64,000 nucleotides of DNA from Flavobacterium sp. DG2-3 (GCF_030730925.1 NZ_JAVAMB010000006.1:62001-126000), one strand, 5' to 3'; numbered from the stretch's first letter, positions 1-9,468 are shown. Numbers and translations: made by a program. The notes: a model not told the origin generated them from the sequence alone.

Positions 1-907
1 CAAATTCGGCTATCATTTGTTGAACAATTTCTTCAACTGGTAAAATGTCATGAATCAGTCCTGCCACTTGGCCGATCTCTAATTCGCCTTCCTCCAAATC
101 ACCTTCAAACATTCCTTTTTTGGCTCTCGCACGCCCTAAAAGCTGTACTAATTCTTCTTTAGAAGGGCATTTTTGATACAAGTCTTGAATATCCTGATAA
201 AATTTGTTTTTCACCAATCTTACTGGAGCCAATTCTTTCAATGTCAATTGAGTACCACCTTCTTTAGTATTAACTATTGTATCTTTAAAATTATTGTGTG
301 CAGAAGATTCTACAGATGCAGCAAAACGGCTTCCAACCTGAACACCATCTGCTCCTAAAATCATTGCAGCCAGCATTCCTCTTCCTGTGGCAATTCCACC
401 CGCAGCGATTAAAGGAATTTGTATTTTTTCTTTAACCATCGGAATTAGCGTCAAAGTAGTGGTTTCTTCACGCCCGTTGTGTCCGCCCGCTTCAAAACCT
501 TCAGCTACGACGGCATCTACACCTGCGTCTTGTGCTTTTAAAGCAAAAACACTGCTGCTTACCACATGCACGACCGTTATTCCTTTTTCTTTCAAAAAAG
601 AAGTCCATGTTTTAGGATTTCCTGCCGAAGTAAAAACAATTTTCACTCCTTCCTCAACCACAATATTCATGATTTCTTCAATGTTTGGATATAACATCGG
701 AATATTGACACCGAAAGACTTATCGGTTGCTTTTTTGCATTTTTGAATATGTTCTCTTAAAACTTCTGGATACATAGAGCCTGCACCAATAAGTCCTAAA
801 CCTCCAGCATTACTTACTGCCGAAGCCAATTTGTAACCGCTGTTCCAGATCATTCCGCCTTGAATGATTGGGTATTTTATATTGAAAAGCTGAGTGATTT
901 TATTCAT
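1..907 (-). CDS. Nitronate monooxygenase family protein (3' end beyond window)
   Basis: FMN-dependent TIM-barrel protein of the nitronate monooxygenase / 2-nitropropane dioxygenase family, expected to oxidise alkyl nitronates in the cytoplasm. FabK-type enoyl-ACP reductases share this fold and are an alternative. The minus-strand reading starts MNKITQLFNIKYPIIQGGM, the usual N-terminus with the PIIQGGM flavin-site motif. About 150 codons in it reads VAEGFEAGGHNGRE, the family's Gly-rich catalytic-loop region, followed by IPLIAAGGIATGRG and GADGVQVGSRF, the phosphate-binding part of the barrel. The ATG at 907 lies 6 nt after the stop of the subtilase gene, so the two are probably cotranscribed. 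About 302 codons are visible and the frame is still open at base 1, so the C-terminus is missing only because the window ends. Confidence 0.88.
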   Translation of the reverse strand, partial: MNKITQLFNIKYPIIQGGMIWNSGYKLASAVSNAGGLGLIGAGSMYPEVLREHIQKCKKATDKSFGVNIPMLYPNIEEIMNIVVEEGVKIVFTSAGNPKTWTSFLKEKGITVVHVVSSSVFALKAQDAGVDAVVAEGFEAGGHNGREETTTLTLIPMVKEKIQIPLIAAGGIATGRGMLAAMILGADGVQVGSRFAASVESSAHNNFKDTIVNTKEGGTQLTLKELAPVRLVKNKFYQDIQDLYQKCPSKEELVQLLGRARAKKGMFEGDLEEGELEIGQVAGLIHDILPVEEIVQQMIAEF

Positions 908-913
908 TAAAAT

Positions 914-2521
914 TTATTGCTTGATTATCTTTCCTGTTTTATGCAGAGTACCAGCATCAAAACTATAAACATAAAGTCCGCTTTGAAGGGATTGCAAAGA
1001 AAGAACTGGATTTGAATTATTGATTTTTTCTTCGATTAATTTTTGTCCTAATATCGAATAAATAGTAACCGATGCCGTGTTGTTTTCATTCAAAAAAGAA
1101 AACGAAACTTCATTTTTAGCTGGATTCGGATATACCGCAAAAGAAGCTTCAGCTATAAAACTGTCCACACTTAATGTAGCGCCAAAATTTGGAATTCCGT
1201 ATCCGTAATTATTATCTGGATTAGCATATCTGTCGGCAGAAGCCAAAATCATCTGTCTGATTTCTTTGTTGGTTTTGGACGGAAAAGCCTGCCATAACGA
1301 AGCTGCCATTCCTGCCATAATCGGACATGAAAATGAAGTTCCGCTCGCTGTTCCGATAGTTCCGTTTGCATTCGCCACTACAGCAGAAACGCCTTGCGCC
1401 ATTACATCTGGTTTTATTCTTCCGTCATAACTTGGACCGATAGAACTAGAACTCGATCTTGTTTTTGTAGCATTTACAGAACCAATTGCCAATACCGAAA
1501 CAGCATCGGCGGGAGAACCAATATGATTTTCTGGCTGAGTTCCTTCATTTCCGGCAGAAGCCAAAACTAATATTCCTTTATTGAAGGCTATCTCTGCTCC
1601 GCGGGAAATAAAAGTAGTCGTCCCGTTCATCTCGCTGTAAACATGATTGTATCTTGGTTCGGTTCGATCTTCAAAATACCCTAAAGAAGTTGTGATAATA
1701 TCCACTCCCAGAGCATCTGCTTTTTCAGCAGCTTCAACCCAAAAGGATTCTTCTACAGGATTTTCTGTCGCGACAATTTCGGTAATAAATAGGTAATAAG
1801 AAGCATTTGGAGCTGTTCCTACAAGAGCATTTTCTTTGTAGCCTCCCATTGTAGAAAGCACTTTGGTGCCATGATCGCCTCCTGCGTAAAAATTATTGCT
1901 TCGGGTGGTATAATCGTAACCACCAAGAATTCTGTTATTATTTCTAAGATTCTCAAATGGCTGAGCTGTATCAACTCCTGGAAAGCCGGCGTCTAAAACA
2001 GCGATCGTTTTTCCTGCTCCTGTATAATTCTGCTGATGCAAAACCTGACCGTTTAGCATTTGAATCTGATTCGCCGAATTGCCATAAGAATAATCAACTG
2101 CAGTCTCTAATTTCTTTGCAATTTGACTTGGTTTTGCCGTAGAAGCAGTTTTTGAGCTAGAATTTAAAGTTCTGTCTGCAAACTCTACTTTTGTCACAAA
2201 AGTCAATCCTTTTAAAGCATTGATATTAGCTTGGGTTCCACGAATATGAAGCGCATTCAGCCATTTAGATTGCGCCATAACCGTGATTCCAGTACTCGCT
2301 TTAATCTGATTTACATACGAAGTTTCTAAAGGCGCATCGGTAACATCCAGTGCAATATTCTGATTGGTTCTTCGATCTAAAGCTTTTTGGGAAAGTTCTA
2401 TTAACGGATTATCATAAAAAGCTTGTGCATTGGGTTTTCCATTAAAATAAACCCATGCATCTTCTTGTGCAAATACCGCAAACGAAAGAAGTAATAAAAG
2501 AAAAGTAAAGTTATATTTCAT
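914..2521 (-). CDS. Secreted subtilisin-like (S8) serine protease with T9SS sorting domain
   Basis: Exported serine endopeptidase of 535 residues. A Sec signal peptide (LLLLLSFAVFAQ, about residues 1-18) is followed by a propeptide-like segment to about residue 125. The S8 domain shows all three catalytic motifs: Asp in AVLDAGFPG (about 176), His in GGDHGTKV (about 218) and Ser in GTASGTSFSCPIMAG (about 397). The last 80 residues have the type A C-terminal signal of the type IX secretion system: FAVYPNPAKNEV, then SILGQKL and LQSGLYVYSF, ending in KTGKIIKQ. It is therefore expected to cross the outer membrane by T9SS and be released or attached at the surface, where it degrades proteins. The nitronate monooxygenase gene follows directly. 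No promoter was identified in the 42 nt upstream. Confidence 0.93.
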   Translation of the reverse strand: MKYNFTFLLLLLSFAVFAQEDAWVYFNGKPNAQAFYDNPLIELSQKALDRRTNQNIALDVTDAPLETSYVNQIKASTGITVMAQSKWLNALHIRGTQANINALKGLTFVTKVEFADRTLNSSSKTASTAKPSQIAKKLETAVDYSYGNSANQIQMLNGQVLHQQNYTGAGKTIAVLDAGFPGVDTAQPFENLRNNNRILGGYDYTTRSNNFYAGGDHGTKVLSTMGGYKENALVGTAPNASYYLFITEIVATENPVEESFWVEAAEKADALGVDIITTSLGYFEDRTEPRYNHVYSEMNGTTTFISRGAEIAFNKGILVLASAGNEGTQPENHIGSPADAVSVLAIGSVNATKTRSSSSSIGPSYDGRIKPDVMAQGVSAVVANANGTIGTASGTSFSCPIMAGMAASLWQAFPSKTNKEIRQMILASADRYANPDNNYGYGIPNFGATLSVDSFIAEASFAVYPNPAKNEVSFSFLNENNTASVTIYSILGQKLIEEKINNSNPVLSLQSLQSGLYVYSFDAGTLHKTGKIIKQ

Positions 2522-2563
2522 CAGTTTACACTTTATAGGATTACTCCCAATTAAAGTATAAAG

Positions 2564-3751
2564 CTAAGAAATTACTCCCGAACCAACTAATTCATTTTCT
2601 AAATACCAAGCAACAAATTGTCCTTCTGTAATAGCAGATTGCGGTTCTTCAAACTCAACGTACATTCCATCTTCAAACTGATACAAAACGGCTTTTTGCA
2701 AAGGCTGACGGTAACGAATTCTCGCCATCACTTCCATTTTCTCACCTGCTTTCTGCGTCATGTCTTCTCTAATCCAGTGTACTTCAGATTTCCCTACAAA
2801 AAGGGCTTTTTTAAACAAACCAGGATGCTGGCTCGATAAACCTGTATAAATAGTATTCGTTTCTACGTCTGTAGCGATTACAAATAACGGATCTGTTGTT
2901 CCGCCTACATTTAGACCTTTTCTTTGTCCAACGGTAAAATAATGAGCGCCTTGGTGTTTTCCAACCACTTTTCCCATTGTTGGCAGATATTCTAACTTTT
3001 TAGATTCTAATTTTAATTGCTCTTCTAAAGAAAGTCCTTCTGATTTTTCAGCATTATAAATCGGATCATTTTTATCCACTTGAACAATTTTACCTTCTTT
3101 AGGCTGTAGTTTTTGTTGTAAAAATTCTGGAAGACGAACTTTTCCAATAAAGCACAAACCTTGAGAATCTTTCTTTTCAGCTGTAACCAATTCCATTTCA
3201 GCAGCGATTTCACGTACTTCAGGTTTTGTTAAAGCACCAATTGGAAACAAAGCTTTAGACAATTGCTCTTGAGATAATTGGCATAAAAAATAAGATTGGT
3301 CTTTATTATTGTCAACTCCAGCAACTAATTGATAAACTGGTTTTCCGTCAACTTCAATTTCGCTTTTTTGGCAGTAATGTCCCGTTGCCACATAATCTGC
3401 ACCAAGACTCAAAGCAATTTTCATAAACACATCAAATTTGATTTCGCGATTACAAAGCACGTCAGGATTTGGAGTTCGTCCTTTTTCGTATTCATTAAAC
3501 ATATAGTCCACGATTTTTTCTTTGTATTCTTCGCTCAAATCAACGGTTTGAAACGGTATTCCTAGTTTTTCAGCAACAAGCAAAGCATCATTACTGTCCT
3601 CAAGCCACGGGCATTCGTTAGAGATAGTAACCGAATCATCGTGCCAATTCTTCATAAAAAGGCCAATTACTTCGTATCCCTGCTGCTGCAATAAATAAGC
3701 TGCAACACTAGAATCTACTCCACCTGAAAGTCCAACAACTACTCGTTTCAT
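2564..3751 (-). CDS. mnmA: tRNA-specific 2-thiouridylase MnmA
   Basis: Cytoplasmic enzyme that installs sulfur at C2 of the wobble uridine in tRNA-Lys, -Glu and -Gln, using ATP and a persulfide relay. The 395-residue product begins [20 protein letters not shown], which contains the PP-loop ATP-pyrophosphatase motif SGGVDSS. The two family cysteines are visible in [12 protein letters not shown] and DSQGLCFIG, and the C-terminal beta-barrel region ([13 protein letters not shown]) is intact. The frame is open for 23 more codons upstream, but the ATG at 3751 gives the family N-terminus and follows a good -7 promoter box (3778-3785), so I chose it. It is transcribed away from the gene at 4055. Confidence 0.96.
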   Translation of the reverse strand: MKRVVVGLSGGVDSSVAAYLLQQQGYEVIGLFMKNWHDDSVTISNECPWLEDSNDALLVAEKLGIPFQTVDLSEEYKEKIVDYMFNEYEKGRTPNPDVLCNREIKFDVFMKIALSLGADYVATGHYCQKSEIEVDGKPVYQLVAGVDNNKDQSYFLCQLSQEQLSKALFPIGALTKPEVREIAAEMELVTAEKKDSQGLCFIGKVRLPEFLQQKLQPKEGKIVQVDKNDPIYNAEKSEGLSLEEQLKLESKKLEYLPTMGKVVGKHQGAHYFTVGQRKGLNVGGTTDPLFVIATDVETNTIYTGLSSQHPGLFKKALFVGKSEVHWIREDMTQKAGEKMEVMARIRYRQPLQKAVLYQFEDGMYVEFEEPQSAITEGQFVAWYLENELVGSGVIS

Positions 3752-4054
3752 TTTGAAATGTTTAATTTTTAAGGTTGCAAAGGTACGCCAAATAGTAGAA
3801 AATCTTGCAATGGTTTGCATTAGTTTAAGTAATCCCGCAGTAGATAAAACTTATTGCTTTTTTAAGTACATTTATTGTCATATAATTCATGAAGATACAT
3901 AACGCGGATGACACAAATTCGCTATCGCGAAAACGCGGAAAAAAACGGATTTCATTTTTTTTGCAATTTAAAAAAATCTGCGTAAATCAGCGTTTTCGCG
4001 AAGCGAATCCGTTTCATCAGCGTATAAAAAGACTTGCTTAAAAAACCCATAAAA
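3752..4054. repeat. Intergenic region with inverted repeat (about 3899-4024)
   Basis: Divergent gap between mnmA and the gene at 4055. Besides the mnmA promoter it holds a G+C-richer block at about 3899-4024. Its left half contains ATTCGCTATCGCGAAAACGC and its right half GCGTTTTCGCGAAGCGAAT, which are inverted copies of one another about 50 nt apart. The same words recur at about 49850-49902. This is a dispersed flavobacterial-type intergenic repeat. I see no gene in it. Confidence 0.7.
3778..3785 (-). promoter_or_regulatory. Bacteroidota -7 promoter element for mnmA
   Basis: On the minus strand this reads TACCTTTG, a perfect TAnnTTTG box, 26 nt upstream of the mnmA ATG. A possible -33 TTG lies at 3808-3810, with a 22-nt gap that is slightly long. 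The position supports the ATG at 3751 over the longer reading, which would begin upstream of this box. Confidence 0.65.
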
Positions 4055-5932
4055 ATGAAAAAAGTCCTTTACTGCTTATTTATTTTGCTCGCTTTTACTT
4101 CTCTAAGTGCGCAGCGATTTTCATCGTCTTTAAAAGATTATGAGGCATATAAAGCTTTTAAAGGAAAACCTTTGTCTGATAAATTTTCGAATATCGAATC
4201 GGTAAAAGTGATTTACGATCTTCGAAAACAAAAAATGTATTATTTCAACAGCAGTCTTATTCCGCTTCATTATGATTTTGTGGTCAATTATTTAGGCTAC
4301 AGCCAAGATCTTGAAGTATTCAACAATGAAAATTACAGTGATACCGAAAAAAACAGAGATTTTCTTCTCGGAAATTTAAATCACATTAAAGGAACCGACA
4401 AATGGATTTTTGAACTCGCTGCATCCGATCACATGCCGATTCCATTAATTGAACGTTTTTTCAATATGGTCAAAAAATCCACATTTATTGGCGAAAAACT
4501 CAAGTTTTATCTGAACAATCCAGAAATGATGAATTGGTTTCAGCGAGAAGAATTTAAAATTCCTTGTGTGAAATCTGATTATATTTTTGGTGAATTAAAG
4601 TATCAGGAAGTCGTACGCGGCAGCAATATCGGAATTCTAAAAAAATACAAAATCAAAGAATTAGAAAGCATAAAACCAAATGCTGATGAAATTATTATTT
4701 TGGACGGAACACCAGATATTCTTCCAAACGTAAGAGGAATTATTGTGAATGAGCTTCAGACTCCTTTAAGTCATTTGGTACTTTTAGGAAAAAACAGAAA
4801 GATTCCGATTATGGCTTATACGGATGTTGAAAAAGACAATAACATCAAAAAACTGCTTTCAAAAAAAGTAGAACTAAAAATCGAAGTCGATACTTTTTTC
4901 ATCAAAGAAACCACTAAAAAAATTCCAGTAAAATCAACCGGAAAAAAGAAAAAACTAAGCATTGACAGTTCAGTAACAGAATTGGTGAGTTTAGATGCAA
5001 TTCCTAAAAAAGGAGTCAATTATATTGGTTCGAAGGCGCAAAACATGGCGTATCTGATTGCGATTTCAAAAGAGATTCCATTTCGGACTCCAGAAAATGC
5101 ACATGCGATTCCATTTTATTATTATACGAAACATATTCAAAAAGCTTCAATTTCACCTTTGATAGCAGAACTGTTGGCAAATCAGCATAAAGATTCAACG
5201 GTTTGGATTAATAAGCAATTAAAGAAAATTAGAGACGCAATAAAAAAAGAAAATGTCGATCCCGCTTTAATAGCCAAACTCAACGAAACTTTCAAAAATG
5301 CCAAATTCAAAAATTTCAGATTTCGCTCTTCTACAAACGCCGAAGATTTGGATGATTTTAATGGCGCTGGATTGTACGATTCAAAAACTGGAATTTTAGG
5401 CGACAGCATTAAAACTTTTGAAAAGGCAATTAAACAAGTTTGGGCAAGCGTTTGGAATGAAGCTTCGTACAACGAAAGGGAACTTTTCGGAATTGACCAG
5501 CAAAATATTGCAATGGGAGTTTTGGTTCATCGCTCTTTTCCTGATGAATTGGCTAATGGCGTAATCATCACTAAAAATATATTTAGAGCGAATTTTCCAG
5601 GAATTACGGTCAATGTTCAAAAAGGAGAAAACTCTGTTGTAAAACCCGAAAAAGGTGAAATCTGCGAGCAGTTTGTCGCCTATCATTTTAATGATGGAAA
5701 AGACGAAACCGATTTTGATATCGATTATACTTCTAACTCAAATCTGAACGATAATGAACCTTTATTGAGTCGAAAAGAAATGAGTAATCTGTATGATGTC
5801 AGCAAGAAAATTGAAAGCAAAATGTATCGCTATTGGCGTAAAAACCAATTTCATCCTGTAGATATTGAGTTTAAGATTGTGGGCGAAAAAAGAGATTTAT
5901 ACATCAAACAGGTTCGGCCATTTAACGAATAA
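4055..5932 (+). CDS. Exported PEP/pyruvate-binding domain protein with dikinase-like (GWD-type) architecture
   Basis: A 625-residue protein with a Sec signal peptide (MKKVLYCLFILLAFTSLSAQ). An N-terminal region of about 200 residues, unrecognised by me, precedes a swivelling phosphohistidine-type domain at about 220-290: RGIIVNELQTPLSHLVLLGK, with the candidate phospho-His in PLSH. A PPDK_N-type ATP-grasp region follows at about 320-625: YIGSKAQNMAYL, then RFRSSTNAEDLDDFNGAGLY, AIKQVWASVWNE and the C-terminal DIEFKIVGEKRDLYIKQVRP. In PEP synthase and PPDK the nucleotide-binding domain comes first. Here the His domain precedes it, as in plant glucan water dikinases, and the RSSTNAEDLDDFNGAGLYDS block resembles those enzymes. 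Substrate unknown. Export is odd for an ATP-dependent enzyme. An in-frame TTG at 4034 also exists, but the ATG at 4055 starts the signal peptide. Confidence 0.85.
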   Translation: MKKVLYCLFILLAFTSLSAQRFSSSLKDYEAYKAFKGKPLSDKFSNIESVKVIYDLRKQKMYYFNSSLIPLHYDFVVNYLGYSQDLEVFNNENYSDTEKNRDFLLGNLNHIKGTDKWIFELAASDHMPIPLIERFFNMVKKSTFIGEKLKFYLNNPEMMNWFQREEFKIPCVKSDYIFGELKYQEVVRGSNIGILKKYKIKELESIKPNADEIIILDGTPDILPNVRGIIVNELQTPLSHLVLLGKNRKIPIMAYTDVEKDNNIKKLLSKKVELKIEVDTFFIKETTKKIPVKSTGKKKKLSIDSSVTELVSLDAIPKKGVNYIGSKAQNMAYLIAISKEIPFRTPENAHAIPFYYYTKHIQKASISPLIAELLANQHKDSTVWINKQLKKIRDAIKKENVDPALIAKLNETFKNAKFKNFRFRSSTNAEDLDDFNGAGLYDSKTGILGDSIKTFEKAIKQVWASVWNEASYNERELFGIDQQNIAMGVLVHRSFPDELANGVIITKNIFRANFPGITVNVQKGENSVVKPEKGEICEQFVAYHFNDGKDETDFDIDYTSNSNLNDNEPLLSRKEMSNLYDVSKKIESKMYRYWRKNQFHPVDIEFKIVGEKRDLYIKQVRPFNE

Positions 5933-5966
5933 GCTGTTTGATTAATTTGTCCTTGTTTAAAAGCAA

Positions 5967-6035
5967 TTGTCATCCTGAGCGAAGTCGAAGGCTCGGTTTA
6001 CGTAAAAAAGGCTTCGACTTCGCTCAGCCAGACAA
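5967..6035. repeat. Inverted repeat between convergent genes
   Basis: Left arm TGTCATCCTGAGCGAAGTCG and right arm CGACTTCGCTCAGCCAGACA, separated by about 25 nt, form a long hairpin between two convergent genes. The same family appears at 59932-60006 and 60606-60675. It could serve as a bidirectional transcription end, but it lacks a clean T-tract and is better described as a dispersed palindromic repeat. Confidence 0.8.
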
Positions 6036-6059
6036 AACCAAAACTTAATAATAAGGAAA

Positions 6060-6617
6060 TTAATAGAAAACTAAAACATCAATTTCGTTGCTTGCCGCGT
6101 TGATTAAAACAATTCTAAAATCAAAATCTTCAATTTTAATTTTCTCTTGAATAGATTTCCGAATGACTTCTGAGTTTAAAGAAAAGTTTTCGTCAAGCGG
6201 AATTTTGACATCGACTGAATTCAGGTATTTTGAAGCTTTTTTATTCACTATAATTGAAGCGGCAATATAGAATCCGATAATGCTAATTTGAAAGAACAAT
6301 AATAATTCCATCTTTTCAAAAGGATACATAATATCCAGAATTGACAATGTAATAGTTGCGAAAAGAAAGATTATGGCATTTACCGTGAAAGATTGTGTTC
6401 TAAATCGGAGGATTGAAAAGATGGCAAAAAGACCAAAACCAATGCCTACTCCGATTTCTATTTTGGTAAAAAGATAACAAAGCGAAAAAGTACAAAGTCC
6501 GACAATAACCATTAACGGATTTATGGTAGCGTTGTCTTTTCTATTGGAGAAAAAATACAAAACTAAAATCGAGAAAAACAACAGTAAAAATCGTCCTAAA
6601 AGCTCGCTTAAATCCAT
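6060..6617 (-). CDS. DUF4956 family membrane protein
   Basis: A 185-residue protein with four or five hydrophobic segments in the first 130 residues (starting FLLLFFSILVLYFF) and a soluble C-terminal domain of about 55 residues. The segment GFGLFAIFSILRFRTQSFTV matches my recollection of the DUF4956 family, in which a conserved LRYRT-like loop lies between membrane helices. Function is unknown. It is expected in the inner membrane with the tail probably cytoplasmic. It sits between convergent and codirectional genes with no obvious partner. A TAAATTTG sequence on the minus strand at 6640-6647 may be its -7 box. Confidence 0.75.
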   Translation of the reverse strand: MDLSELLGRFLLLFFSILVLYFFSNRKDNATINPLMVIVGLCTFSLCYLFTKIEIGVGIGFGLFAIFSILRFRTQSFTVNAIIFLFATITLSILDIMYPFEKMELLLFFQISIIGFYIAASIIVNKKASKYLNSVDVKIPLDENFSLNSEVIRKSIQEKIKIEDFDFRIVLINAASNEIDVLVFY

Positions 6618-6700
6618 TTAGTTAATGTGTTAGTGAAATCAAATTTAAAAAATAGTTTGCCAAGAATTTCACTCAGCTGCACTAATTTTTATTTGGGCAT

Positions 6701-6728
6701 AAAAAAGGCCGTCTTTACAGACAGCCTT
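6701..6728 (-). terminator. Rho-independent terminator of the MORN-like gene
   Basis: On the minus strand: stem AAGGCTGTC, 6-nt loop, GACGGCCTT followed directly by a run of T. It lies 4 nt beyond the stop of the gene at 6732-7454. Confidence 0.85.
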
Positions 6729-6731
6729 CGA

Positions 6732-7454
6732 TTATTTTTTCTTTTCTCCTTTTTCAGACGCTTTGTTTGCGTTTTTAGGATCGCTCATATTAAGTTCCTT
6801 TACCAATTTTCCTTTAGCATAAAACTGCCACATTCCAGCTTTTTTACCATTTACAAATTTGCCTTTAGAAGCAATAGATTTGTCTGAATCATAAAAAACT
6901 GCATCTCCATTATATTGATCGTTTTTGAAATTTGATTCTTCCAAAAGCGTTCCGTCCTGCCCTATTTTTTTATATGGTCCTTCTTTTAAACCATTTTTAT
7001 ACATCATCTCTTCAGCAATCTGAGCATTTGGATAATAAATAGTTCTCTTGCCTTCTAATTTCCCGTTTTTATAATTCTCAACCGTCATAAGAACTTTAGA
7101 CGCTTTGTGATAATATTTCCATTCGCCTTCACGAGCTTTTCCGATCTCTTTTCCTTCGCTCACTTTATTTTTATTCTGATCATAAAAAATAGTGTACGAA
7201 CTTCCGTCATTGGCACTAAAATCTCTTGTAGCCAGAACATCTCCTTTTTTCGTATCATCAAAAAATTTAAAAACACCTGTTTCTTTTCCGTGGTCAAAAG
7301 TTCCTTCGTAGCGCGGGCGTTTAGATTCAGTATAAGTGCCTTTCCAAAGTCCGTCTTTTTTTCCTGCTGCGTCGACTTTATTAATGTCTGTTTGCGCATT
7401 CGAAACCAATGCCGTTAGGGATAATAATCCAAATATGATTTTTTTTGAGATCAT
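6732..7454 (-). CDS. Exported MORN/YwqK-like repeat protein
   Basis: A 240-residue protein with a signal peptide (MISKKIIFGLLSLTALVSNAQ). The body is made of repeats of roughly 20-23 residues of the type G-x-W/F-K-x-Y-x-x-G-K: DGLWKGTYTESKRPRYEGTF, then EGEWKYYHKASKVL, then NGKLEGKRTIYYPNAQI, GPYKKIGQDGTLLEE and AGMWQFYAKGKLVKEL. This matches MORN-like repeats found in proteins often labelled 'YwqK-family antitoxin'. That label is historical: there is no toxin gene beside it, and the signal peptide argues for a periplasmic or surface structural role. The C-terminus is Lys-rich. A terminator follows at once, so it is probably monocistronic. Confidence 0.8.
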   Translation of the reverse strand: MISKKIIFGLLSLTALVSNAQTDINKVDAAGKKDGLWKGTYTESKRPRYEGTFDHGKETGVFKFFDDTKKGDVLATRDFSANDGSSYTIFYDQNKNKVSEGKEIGKAREGEWKYYHKASKVLMTVENYKNGKLEGKRTIYYPNAQIAEEMMYKNGLKEGPYKKIGQDGTLLEESNFKNDQYNGDAVFYDSDKSIASKGKFVNGKKAGMWQFYAKGKLVKELNMSDPKNANKASEKGEKKK

Positions 7455-7511
7455 GTGTAAATTCTATTTTTTAAGCTTAACGAAAATCTTACTTATAAAG
7501 TATAATGGTAT

Positions 7512-7542
7512 AAAAAAATCCCGATAAATCGAGATTTTTTTT
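7512..7542 (-). terminator. Terminator downstream of yidC
   Basis: A-rich stem, CCGAT-AA-ATCG core, then a T run on both strands (AAAAAATC..GATTTTTT). It lies 10 nt past the yidC stop on the minus strand and could also act on transcripts from the other side. Confidence 0.75.
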
Positions 7543-7551
7543 ATTTAGAAA

Positions 7552-9468
7552 TTATTTCTTTTTCTTATTCTGAGCTTTTGCTGCTTCTTGCTGTTCCATC
7601 ACTTCTTGAAGACGCTGCTGAAACTTACTTGGCTTTTTAGGCTCTTTCAATTTGTTTTCTTGAATCTGAGCGTGAATTTTCTCGCTATCAACAATATAAT
7701 TCTTGATTACAAACATAATTCCGATTGTAATTAAGTTCGAAATAAAGTTGTACAAACTCAATCCAGCACCGTAGCTATTGAAGAAAATTAACATCATTAA
7801 TGGCGAAACATAAATCATGATTTTCATCATTTTTGCCATATCTGGCATTCCTTCTTGCTGAGGCGCAGCCATTTGCTGGTCTCCAGAAGTCATTTTCATG
7901 TAGAAGAAAATTGCAATTGCTGCCAAAATTGGAAACAAACTGATGTGATCTCCGTACAATGGAATGTTGAACGGTAATTTTACAACTGAGTCAAAAGATG
8001 ATAAATCGTCTGCCCAAAGGAAGCTTTTTTGTCTTAACTCAAATGCTGCAGGGAAAAACTGGAAAGATGCATACATAAAAGGAAGCTGAATCAATGCTGG
8101 AATACATCCTGCCATTGGGTTTACGCCCGCTTTGTTGTACAATTTCATTGTTTCCTGCTGTTTCTTCATTGGGTCTTTTTTGAATTTCTCTCCCAACTCT
8201 GCAATATCAGGTCTTAAAACTTTCATTTTTGCCTGAGACAAGAATGACTTATACGTAATTGGCGACATGGCCAATTTGATAATAATCGTAAAAATGATAA
8301 TTGCGATTCCCAAAGAAAGTCCCATTGTGGTACTTAAGAATCCAAATAACGGAACGAAAATGAATTTATTAATCCATCCGAAAATTCCCCAACCTAATGG
8401 AATGATTTTATCAAAATTTTTATCGTAAGCTTTTAAAGTTTTGTAATCTACAGGACCCATGTACAAATTCATTTTGTAATCGATCTCGCCATTTGTAAAC
8501 GCTAAAGGCAAATTCGCTCTAAACTGTTTTGTGAAAACAGTATCAATTTTTTCATCTTTAACTAAATCGTCAGATTGTAATTTTGAAGTTTCAAATGGTT
8601 TTTCAGTAGATAAAATTGTAGCAAAGAAATGTTGTTTAAACGCAACATAACTAACTTTAGTTGGCGTTTCTTCTTTTCCTTGTCCGTGTGAACTTACATT
8701 ATTGTATTTTGATTCTTCGTATTTGAAATCAACCTGAGCAAAACGGTTTTCATAAGAAACACTTTTTTCGTTTCTGTATGTTTTTAAATCCCATTGCAAG
8801 TCAACTGGTTTAGCAGAGTTTAAAACTCTGTTCAAACCTTGAGAACGAATATCAAAACCAACTAAATAATCGTTTGGTTTTAAAATATATTTATACTCTA
8901 AAAATTCATTTGCTCCAGCTTTCAAACGCATAGATAAAACTTGGTCTGCACCAATTTTTTCTAATGTTGGTTCAAAATATAAATCTTTAGAATTTAATGT
9001 TCTATTGTCTGTAGTAAGAAGCTGTAAATTTAAATTTGAGTTGTTGTTTTTAATTAACTCAACTAATTGTCCAGAACCTTTTTTAAATCTTTCGAATTCT
9101 TTTAGAGTTGCTTCAACAATATAACCACCTTTATTAGCGATTTTCAATCTTAACTTTTCATTTTCGATTGTAGTAAAAGCTTCTTTTGCAGAAGGAAGTG
9201 TTGCAGAATAAGCAAATCCTCCTAAAGTTTTTTGCAATTGAGCCAATTGAACTGTATCTCCAGGAGTTACAGCCGCAGCTGGTAATGTCGCAGTTTTAGC
9301 TTTATCTGCTTTTGCTTGTGCTTCTTGTTTAGCAACTAATTCTTTCTTGGCTTTTTCAGCAGCAATTTCCTTTTCAGAAGGCTGATTTTGATACATAATC
9401 CAAATCAAAATTCCGAATATCAATACAAAACCGATGATCGAATTAAAGTCTAATTTTTTTTCTTCCAT
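7552..9468 (-). CDS. yidC: Membrane protein insertase YidC
   Basis: Inserts and folds inner-membrane proteins with or without SecYEG. The 638-residue product has an N-terminal membrane segment (IIGFVLIFGILIWIMY, about 10-25), an Ala/Lys-rich linker, and a large periplasmic P1-type domain to about residue 350. The conserved Oxa1/YidC core follows at about 360-590, with GWGIFGWINKFIFVPLF, YKSFLSQAKMKVLRPDI, NPMAGCIPALIQLPFMYASF and SPLMMLIFFNSYGAGLSLYN. It ends in a basic cytoplasmic tail (PKKPSKFQQRLQEV, then NKKKK) as in other Bacteroidota homologues. pyrG lies 74 nt upstream on the same strand, so the two may be cotranscribed. Confidence 0.97.
   Translation of the reverse strand: MEEKKLDFNSIIGFVLIFGILIWIMYQNQPSEKEIAAEKAKKELVAKQEAQAKADKAKTATLPAAAVTPGDTVQLAQLQKTLGGFAYSATLPSAKEAFTTIENEKLRLKIANKGGYIVEATLKEFERFKKGSGQLVELIKNNNSNLNLQLLTTDNRTLNSKDLYFEPTLEKIGADQVLSMRLKAGANEFLEYKYILKPNDYLVGFDIRSQGLNRVLNSAKPVDLQWDLKTYRNEKSVSYENRFAQVDFKYEESKYNNVSSHGQGKEETPTKVSYVAFKQHFFATILSTEKPFETSKLQSDDLVKDEKIDTVFTKQFRANLPLAFTNGEIDYKMNLYMGPVDYKTLKAYDKNFDKIIPLGWGIFGWINKFIFVPLFGFLSTTMGLSLGIAIIIFTIIIKLAMSPITYKSFLSQAKMKVLRPDIAELGEKFKKDPMKKQQETMKLYNKAGVNPMAGCIPALIQLPFMYASFQFFPAAFELRQKSFLWADDLSSFDSVVKLPFNIPLYGDHISLFPILAAIAIFFYMKMTSGDQQMAAPQQEGMPDMAKMMKIMIYVSPLMMLIFFNSYGAGLSLYNFISNLITIGIMFVIKNYIVDSEKIHAQIQENKLKEPKKPSKFQQRLQEVMEQQEAAKAQNKKKK

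Noticed and set aside
173..746. Two plus-strand open readings opposite the left-edge gene
   Set aside because: They are antisense to a well-conserved nitronate monooxygenase reading and show no protein-family features.
6732..7454. Toxin-antitoxin system (YwqK 'antitoxin' label)
   Set aside because: The protein has a signal peptide and MORN-like repeats, and there is no toxin gene beside it.
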